A stretch of DNA of 57,023 bases from MFWN01 sp964594115. Lineage in GTDB: Archaea > Nanobdellota > Nanobdellia > Pacearchaeales > GW2011-AR1. Location of the stretch: assembly GCA_964594115.1 (NCBI GenBank), contig CAZQLD010000006.1, forward strand, positions 1 to 57,023, read 5' to 3'. Below, in pieces: positions 51,138 to 57,023 of this stretch. Under the pieces are notes generated by a model, which had not been told where the DNA came from, ran no database searches, and saw nothing but the letters and a program-made list of their open reading frames with translations. A program made the position numbers and the translations under genes. Every line of letters starts with the position of its first letter. Within the stretch, counting starts at the first letter, position 1.

Positions 51138-52814
51138 TCACATTTCTTCTATTACCTCTATTCCTAAAATATAGAGAGCATTTTTTATTGTTATTCTAAA
51201 AGCTTTCACAAGTTTCAGCCTAAAAGCCTCATTTTCATTACCTATGACAGGGCAAGCATGATAAAATTCAGTGAATATTTGTGCAAGTTGAAAAGAGTAA
51301 TTAGCTATAAGGCTTGGATCTAGGTTTTTTGAAGCTTTTTCAACTATTTCTGGAAATTCAGCTATTTTTTTAACAAGTTTAATTTCTTGTTTTTCAAGTT
51401 GTTTTATTTTTGATTTTTTACCTGATTTTTTTGCTTTTCTTATTATAGAAGATGCTCTTGCATAACTATATTGTAAGTAGGGACCTGTATTGCCTTCAAA
51501 AGAGATTGCTTCTATAGGGTCAAACAACATATTTTTATCTATTGCTACTTTTAAAAGCATGTATTTTATAGCTGATAAAGTTATGATTAAACTTCTTTTT
51601 TCTAATTGCCTTTTAGATAATTTGTATCTCTTTTTTAACTCTTTTTTGGCTAATTCCTGTGTTTCCCTTATTAAATCATCTGCTTTAACTATTCTTCCTT
51701 CTGCTGATTTTAACCTTCCTTCAGGCAATTCAACTAATCCATAAGATAAGTGATGCAAATTCTCTGAGCATTTGTATTTTAGTTTTTTTAGTATTGCAAT
51801 AAGGACCTTAAAATGATAGTCTTGCTCACTTGCAACAACATAAATAGAACTATTTAAGTTGTAATCTTTATTCTTTAATTTAGCTAAATAAATATCCTGC
51901 ACAATATAAACTGAGGTCCCATCTGGCCTTAATAATACCTTTTCCCCTAAATCTTGAGTTCCTTGTTTTCCTAAATTAATTATAACTGCCCCATCTTTTC
52001 TTTTCTTAAAAATTCTTTTTTTCAGTCCTTCTCTTATTATTTCTCTCCCTTTTTTGTATATTTTACTTTCAAAATACTCTTTATCAAATTTTATATTAAA
52101 TAAGCCGTATGTTTCTCTAAATCCATCTAAAGCCCACTTATTCATTTTCTTCCATAAAGCCAAGGTAGATTTATCCCCTTTTTCCCATTTTCTTAAACAA
52201 TCTCTTGCTTCTTCTCTTAGACTTTCATCTTCTTTTACTTTTTGATTAAATAAAACATAATAATCTCCTACAAAATAATCTGATTTTTTATTTGGTTTTT
52301 TTCCTTTGCCATATTTTTTATAAGCAACCATTGAATCACAAATATGAATACCTCTATCTTGGTTTAAATTAGCTCTAATAACCTTATTTCCACAATATTC
52401 TAGTATTCTAGAGACAGATTCTCCTATAGACATATTTCTTAAATGCCCTAAATGTAATGGTTTATTGGTGTTAGGGGAAGGAAATTCTACCATAATTCTT
52501 TCTTTTCCTTTTTTCTTGCCATAACCCTCATTTATCTTAATGACTTTTTCTGCTATTAATTTTTTGCTTATAAAAAAATTAACATAGCCTCCAATAATTT
52601 CTATTTTCTCTATTTCCTTACTTAACTTCAAATTATTTTTAATATTTTTAGATATTTCTGCTGGATTTTTCTTTAGTTTTTTAGATAAAGAAAAACACGG
52701 AAACGCATAGTCTCCAAAATCTGGATTTTGCGGAACTTCAATTAAATTTCCAATCTCTTTCTCTTTAATATGGAGATGTTTTGACAACAACTTGACAATC
52801 TCTTTTTTATACAT
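51138..52814 (-). CDS. argS: Arginyl-tRNA synthetase
   Basis: 558 residues, normal length. Class I enzyme that charges tRNA-Arg. It has an Add-1-type N-terminal domain (residues 1-95), then VEFPSPNTNKPLHLGHLRN with HLGH at about 119-122, NQDRGIHICDSM, the editing-free core YIVQDIYLAKLK, and GLVELPEGRLKSAEGRIVKA as the KMSKS-equivalent, which is degenerate in most archaeal ArgRS. The anticodon domain with the LQYSYARASSIIRKA block ends at the C-terminus. Convergent with the TrmB gene; an AT-rich stretch with T-runs separates them. Confidence 0.95.
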   Translation of the reverse strand: MYKKEIVKLLSKHLHIKEKEIGNLIEVPQNPDFGDYAFPCFSLSKKLKKNPAEISKNIKNNLKLSKEIEKIEIIGGYVNFFISKKLIAEKVIKINEGYGKKKGKERIMVEFPSPNTNKPLHLGHLRNMSIGESVSRILEYCGNKVIRANLNQDRGIHICDSMVAYKKYGKGKKPNKKSDYFVGDYYVLFNQKVKEDESLREEARDCLRKWEKGDKSTLALWKKMNKWALDGFRETYGLFNIKFDKEYFESKIYKKGREIIREGLKKRIFKKRKDGAVIINLGKQGTQDLGEKVLLRPDGTSVYIVQDIYLAKLKNKDYNLNSSIYVVASEQDYHFKVLIAILKKLKYKCSENLHHLSYGLVELPEGRLKSAEGRIVKADDLIRETQELAKKELKKRYKLSKRQLEKRSLIITLSAIKYMLLKVAIDKNMLFDPIEAISFEGNTGPYLQYSYARASSIIRKAKKSGKKSKIKQLEKQEIKLVKKIAEFPEIVEKASKNLDPSLIANYSFQLAQIFTEFYHACPVIGNENEAFRLKLVKAFRITIKNALYILGIEVIEEM

Positions 52815-52864
52815 AAAACAAACAAGAAAGATATGTTTATAAAACTTATTGGCTTTAATTTTAT

Positions 52865-53035
52865 ATGGTAAAAAGGTGTGTTATTTGCAATAAGGAAATT
52901 GAAGAGGAGTATGGGAAGTTGCAAGGAACTATAGTTAAGGTTAAAGAAGATAATAAGAATAAGATGATTTATATATGTTCTGAATGTCAGAAAACAGACA
53001 GCTGGATTGAAAAAGCTAAAATAAAAGCTGTATAA
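52865..53035 (+). CDS. 56-residue zinc-binding protein
   Basis: MVKRCVICNKEIEEEYGKLQ through ICSECQKTDSW: two C-x2-C pairs about 31 residues apart in a zinc-ribbon/treble-clef arrangement, with basic residues in the middle, as in small archaeal nucleic-acid-binding zinc proteins. It starts 51 nt from the divergent argS start, so the two share a promoter region. Not assigned to a named family. Confidence 0.72.
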   Translation: MVKRCVICNKEIEEEYGKLQGTIVKVKEDNKNKMIYICSECQKTDSWIEKAKIKAV

Positions 53036-53073
53036 AATCCTAAATAGGTTGACGAGATGACTAATATTATTAT

Positions 53074-53147
53074 GCCTCTGTAACTCAGTCTGGTAGAGTA
53101 GTTGCTTCGTAAGCAACAAGTCGCAGGTTCAAATCCTGTCAGAGGCT
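53074..53147 (+). tRNA. tRNA-Thr (anticodon CGT)
   Basis: Acceptor arm GCCTCTG pairs with CAGAGGC; D arm CTC...GAG; anticodon stem GTTGC/GCAAC with loop TTCGTAA, so anticodon CGT at 53108-53110, reading ACG; T arm GCAGG TTCAAAT CCTGT. 74 nt, no intron, discriminator U, CCA not encoded. Confidence 0.96.
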
Positions 53148-53152
53148 TTTTT
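53147..53152 (+). terminator. T-run after the tRNA
   Basis: Six T directly at the 3' end of the tRNA gene, the usual archaeal termination signal. Confidence 0.5.
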
Positions 53153-53256
53153 GAAAGAAAAAGTATTTAAAGCGGTTGTTCTACATTATTGCAGGTAATT
53201 CACTTAAAAAGAAGTATTTTATAAAATCATTTTTACGAGTAGTTATAGAATAAAAG

Positions 53257-56200
53257 ATGGTGTATAAGAAGTATGTTTATAAAAGGGGTAGAAAGCATGG
53301 TCCTTATTATTATCATTCTTACAGAGAGGGCAATAGCGTAAGAAAGGAGTATATTGGCGGGAAAAAAGAGTATAGGGAATGGTTAAAGAGGAAGAAAGGA
53401 CAAATTTTCAGCAAAAAGATAAGTAGAACAACTTCTCAATTTTCATTACCTAAAACATCTTACAAAATAAATAAGTTATTGTTTATTATTCCTGCAATTG
53501 TTTTATTGATTATTGCAAGTTTTTTTATTTACCAGCATAGAATTACAGGCAAAACAGTCCTTTATATTGAAGATTCTTATATTTTAGGAGACAATATAAC
53601 TGGACGATTAAGATTAAGCTTAAAAAAAGGTGAATTACTGCCTGTAAATTCTAAGATAATTGTAAATCAAGATGGAATAATTAAAGAAATACCATTAAAC
53701 AGTTTTGTAGAAAGCAATTTTAATGGAAGTTTTTATGTTGAAAACACAGAAGTAAGCGGAAAAGGGCAGGGTTATGGCTTTGTTGGAGAAAAAATAACCT
53801 ATCCAGAAGTTTTCTTTACATTAAAAATATATGACTCTGAAGATGCTGAAGAAATAAATGAAACAGAACCAATTGGAGGCAGAGGAGTAATTGAAGAAGA
53901 ACCAATTGCAGAAGCTCCAGAAGAAGAACCTGAAGAAATAGAGCCTGTTGAAGAGCTTGTTGAGCCATTAGAAAAAGAGGAAGAAGAGACTGCAGAAGAA
54001 GAGCCAGCTGAAGAGACAGAAGAAATAGAAGAAGAGATTGTTGAGCCTGTTGAAGAAGAGACTGCAGAAGAAGAGCCAGAACAAATTATTGAGACAAGTG
54101 AAACTACTGAGCAATCTGAAATTCTAGGGACTAGCGGGGAAACAGCAGGAGGAGGTGAAGAAAGTAGCAGTGAAACAGTAAGTGAAGCAGGAAGTTTAAT
54201 AACAGGAGGGGTTATACAAGAAACTGGAAAAATAATTTATGTTGATGGAAATTGTTCTAAAGAAAAACCTTTTTTATACAATATTGAAGAAGGCAAAACA
54301 GCAGAAATTAAAAAAGAGAGTGTAGAAATAGAAGAAATAAGTGAAGATGGAAAAATAAAAAAGGAAAAAATAGATAATAATTCAGTTACCCTACAAATTT
54401 TAGACAATCAAATAAGTGTTTCAACAGATTATTTTAAAACAGAAACTGGTTTTGGCAAGGACTATTTGCAAGATGAAGAAAATTATGTGGATATTAATTT
54501 AGAGGACTTAGAAATTATGGCGAAGCAGGGAATCTTAACAATAGGTTTGGTTTATCAAGATATAAAAATTACAGAAGTAAGTGAAGAAATTAAAATAAAG
54601 GGAGAGATTCCAATTGAAGAGAATATAAGTGAGAGTAATATAACAAACATCACATTCCCAGAAATAAATTTGACGAACATAACTCTTATAAATGACTCAA
54701 TAACAAATATAACAATTATAAATGAAACTGATTTGAATGCTACAACAAAACAGTACAAGGCTGTTATTAATAGGCCTGTTAAATGGATTAAAACACTAAA
54801 AGTTGATAAAATTAAATTAGATAAAACACAGAATTTGACACTAGAACTGCCAAAACAGGCTGAAAATATTACTATTAAAACAGGGGCAGAAGTCCAAAAA
54901 TCATTAGATGAAATGCAGGAATATGAACAATTAATTAATGAAATAAGCAGGAGCAATCTAATAACAGGACATGCAATAGAAGAGAATTTATGGGTAAGAG
55001 AAGGAATTTTAACAAGATTTTGGAGCTGGTTAACTGACATAACTATCACCGGAAAAGTTATTCAAGAAGAAGAGATTGAAGATAAAATAACTGAAACAGA
55101 AGATAGCAAAATTATTGACTTAACAGAAATAGCAGATGAAACAAAAGAAGAAATAGGTGTTGAGTATTATACAGAAGCACCAACAAGTGAAGAAACAGAT
55201 GTATCTGGCGGGAAAAAAGTAGTGATTTCTGCTCCAGATGAATTAAAGTACAAGGAAGTTCTAGCTTATACTTTATTAGATAATAAAATCTCAATAGACA
55301 ATACAGAGAAAATAAAATTATACTGGATTAAAGAGATAAGTAAAGAAACTAAGCAAGAAGCAGAATTGCAAGAAGAAGTAACACAAATAATTGAAGAACA
55401 AGAAATAAAACAAGAACAAATAACAGAAGAAATTAATGAGAATATAAGTGTAGTGCAACTAGAAAACCTAACTTCTTTAGAAAATATTAGTGAAGAAATT
55501 AATGAGAAAACAGACAAAAAACAAAAAAATGAGAGTCTTGATTATGATTCTTTAATAACAGGACAAGTAATAGAAGAAAATATAATCAATATTCCTAATA
55601 CAGCAGAAACTTCAAGACAAACTACTAAAAAAGAAGTTGATTTTACTGCTTATGACTTAGATGGTGACAATAAGGTTGATTATGTTGAATGGACAGTCAG
55701 TCATTTAAGCAATCAAACATATGAAATAATTTATATTTCAAAAGCAGAGCATTTAGACGACAACAGAACTTTTATTTCTGATATTTATGAACAAGTCAAA
55801 GCTTTAGATGGAAGTTGGTCTGAGCAAATAAATAATAATGAATATATAAGAGTCACATTTGGGGAAAATTTAACAAAAGATAATAATATTACAATTTATG
55901 TAAGAAGCAATGATTCTGCAGGAATTGAAGTTTACACTGAAAATAATAATACTTTAATAACTAAATTTGAGAATATTTCTAAAGAAAATTGGTATAAAGT
56001 TTATTTGATAAACTTGCCAGAAGGAGAAAGTTATGATGTTTTTGATTTGAAAGTTCTTGGAGAAGTTGAAATTGACTATATTGTTGAACCTCTTGCAGAA
56101 AGTATCTATAATATCACTTCAGAATGCTCTTATGAGACTTGTCACGAAAATGGGTTAGGTGGAGAAGAATGCATGGCTGTTTTTGGGGAATGTAAGTGGA

Positions 56201-57023
56201 TAAATGATAATGGAGTTTTTAAAGAATTTACAGATGTTGTCACTATGGATTTTGATTATAATTCTGGAAACCTGATCTATTCCTATAAAGAAGATTATTC
56301 TGTTGTTAGTAGGTTGTTTTTTGTTGTTGATGTTTCTCAAAGTGTGTGTGAATCTCAAGACTGGAGTTGGAGAGCTCAAGATAATGCGTGTTTTTTATGG
56401 TGGAATCAAGCTAAAGAATTCATAGAAACAAATGGAATTAATTATGATATTATAATTGCAAAAAATCCTGGTTATTATAAATATGCACTAAATCTTAGCG
56501 GGATACCTCAAAATTATCAGGATAAACTTCTTTATGTTGGTTTGCATTTAGAAGAAGCAAATGGATTAACATGGAATGATGTGGAAAAAACAGGAAAATC
56601 TTTAGTTATAAAAAATAAAATACATTTAGGTTTTGATGATTTATTAGAAAATGGTTTTACACTACAATTATATGATAAGAGAACTGTTTTAATTGGGAAT
56701 GTAAATAACAAAGAAAATTTATGGCTTGACCCTTTTGTAGGAATTAATTCATCAGCTTCTGATGGGGATATTTTTGGAATTGATTCAGATTATAGCACAG
56801 CAAGGTCAACATCAACAGATGGTCGTGATGCTAAAACTTATTTTGTTGTAGGGCAAGATTTTGGAAGTCCTGATTATACTGTATATAGAGGATATCTTGA
56901 CTTTGATACTTCAAGCCTTCCTGATGCTGCAACTGTTAGTGAGGTAAAATTGGCGTTAAGAGCAAGCAATGATTTTTCAGATACTGATTTTAATGTATCA
57001 ATATATGATTTTAACTGGGAAGA
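53257..57023 (+). CDS. Giant membrane-anchored surface protein with PYYY-type cytoplasmic N-terminus, 3' end beyond window
   Basis: The frame is open from ATG 53257 to the last base, 1255 residues so far. Residues 1-45 (YVYKRGRKHGPYYYHSYR) form a small basic cytoplasmic domain like those in some integrase-associated proteins. One membrane helix (about 74-92) is followed at once by RITGKTV (95-101). Then come a beta domain, an acidic Glu/Pro-rich stalk (about 209-290), and repeated ITG-x-x-I-x-E modules at 315, 569, 597 and 767 in long helical or disordered segments. At about 798 AYDLDGDNKVDYVEW starts a calcium-loop-plus-beta domain; from about 1149 a beta-sandwich like the DNRLRE/carbohydrate-binding type begins. 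Many N-x-T/S sites. Probably an adhesin or cell-cell contact protein. TTTATAAA at 53218-53225 is upstream. Confidence 0.75.
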   Translation, partial: MVYKKYVYKRGRKHGPYYYHSYREGNSVRKEYIGGKKEYREWLKRKKGQIFSKKISRTTSQFSLPKTSYKINKLLFIIPAIVLLIIASFFIYQHRITGKTVLYIEDSYILGDNITGRLRLSLKKGELLPVNSKIIVNQDGIIKEIPLNSFVESNFNGSFYVENTEVSGKGQGYGFVGEKITYPEVFFTLKIYDSEDAEEINETEPIGGRGVIEEEPIAEAPEEEPEEIEPVEELVEPLEKEEEETAEEEPAEETEEIEEEIVEPVEEETAEEEPEQIIETSETTEQSEILGTSGETAGGGEESSSETVSEAGSLITGGVIQETGKIIYVDGNCSKEKPFLYNIEEGKTAEIKKESVEIEEISEDGKIKKEKIDNNSVTLQILDNQISVSTDYFKTETGFGKDYLQDEENYVDINLEDLEIMAKQGILTIGLVYQDIKITEVSEEIKIKGEIPIEENISESNITNITFPEINLTNITLINDSITNITIINETDLNATTKQYKAVINRPVKWIKTLKVDKIKLDKTQNLTLELPKQAENITIKTGAEVQKSLDEMQEYEQLINEISRSNLITGHAIEENLWVREGILTRFWSWLTDITITGKVIQEEEIEDKITETEDSKIIDLTEIADETKEEIGVEYYTEAPTSEETDVSGGKKVVISAPDELKYKEVLAYTLLDNKISIDNTEKIKLYWIKEISKETKQEAELQEEVTQIIEEQEIKQEQITEEINENISVVQLENLTSLENISEEINEKTDKKQKNESLDYDSLITGQVIEENIINIPNTAETSRQTTKKEVDFTAYDLDGDNKVDYVEWTVSHLSNQTYEIIYISKAEHLDDNRTFISDIYEQVKALDGSWSEQINNNEYIRVTFGENLTKDNNITIYVRSNDSAGIEVYTENNNTLITKFENISKENWYKVYLINLPEGESYDVFDLKVLGEVEIDYIVEPLAESIYNITSECSYETCHENGLGGEECMAVFGECKWINDNGVFKEFTDVVTMDFDYNSGNLIYSYKEDYSVVSRLFFVVDVSQSVCESQDWSWRAQDNACFLWWNQAKEFIETNGINYDIIIAKNPGYYKYALNLSGIPQNYQDKLLYVGLHLEEANGLTWNDVEKTGKSLVIKNKIHLGFDDLLENGFTLQLYDKRTVLIGNVNNKENLWLDPFVGINSSASDGDIFGIDSDYSTARSTSTDGRDAKTYFVVGQDFGSPDYTVYRGYLDFDTSSLPDAATVSEVKLALRASNDFSDTDFNVSIYDFNWE

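Noticed and set aside
54555..56379. Several minus-strand ORFs of 60-164 residues
   Set aside because: All lie opposite the giant surface-protein frame, have Ser/Ile/Phe-rich compositions typical of antisense AT-rich DNA, and no domains.

Overview
The window looks like DPANN archaeal DNA, most like the AT-rich, Pacearchaeota/Woesearchaeota-type lineages. The evidence is an archaeal set of genes: archaeal-type tryptophanyl-tRNA synthetase, the archaeal D-aminoacyl-tRNA deacylase, diphthine synthase, a TrmB regulator, a KaiC-like ATPase, secretion ATPase and platform proteins of the archaeal pilus/archaellum class, and class III (pilin-type) signal peptides. Many genes have a TTTAAATA or TTTATAAA box about 25 nt before the ATG, as expected for leaderless archaeal transcripts. 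The lineage is an inference; no rRNA gene is present. Two 100-N assembly gaps are flanked by identical sequence and appear to be unmerged contig overlaps, so no sequence is really missing there.

Layout. 1-4749: three surface proteins (beta-helix; Cys-rich with an exact 345-bp tandem duplication; dockerin-bearing). 4767-10406: HAD phosphatase, a membrane protein with Ig-like exterior and a cytoplasmic class III cyclase fold that has lost its catalytic residues, a small unknown, TrpRS, and a pilin-anchored vWA protein. 10587-30018: a surface-glycan island with a Wzm/Wzt-like ABC exporter, a minus-strand operon of glycosyltransferases, methyltransferases and a radical SAM enzyme joined mostly by ATGA overlaps, two GT-C-like membrane proteins, and two genes that look bacterial: a planctomycete-style subtilase and an OpgB-like phosphoglycerol transferase. 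The subtilase lies between an intact glycosyltransferase gene and a truncated copy of that gene's promoter and first 22 codons.

30178-36524: a type IV pilus-like machine (KaiC-like ATPase, two T2SSF platform proteins, secretion ATPase, membrane winged-helix protein), divergent from two pilin genes. Three of its cytoplasmic parts carry long Lys/Arg-rich extensions. 36592-42894: CYTH protein, AMP-forming acetyl-CoA synthetase, transglutaminase-like membrane protein, and a 2-oxoacid:ferredoxin oxidoreductase operon with a 51-residue zinc ribbon between the alpha and beta genes. These suggest heterotrophic keto-acid and acetate metabolism.

42963-53147: toxin-antitoxin pair with a phased palindromic operator candidate, translation genes (D-aminoacyl-tRNA deacylase, diphthine synthase, IleRS, ArgRS, tRNA-Thr), HD and HAD hydrolases, TrmB regulator and several small proteins. 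53257-end: a giant surface protein, at least 1255 residues, running off the window. A short motif, [ILF]-T-G-x-x-[VIA], recurs beside membrane segments of several exported proteins and four more times inside the giant protein; it may be an uncharacterised surface-protein signal.
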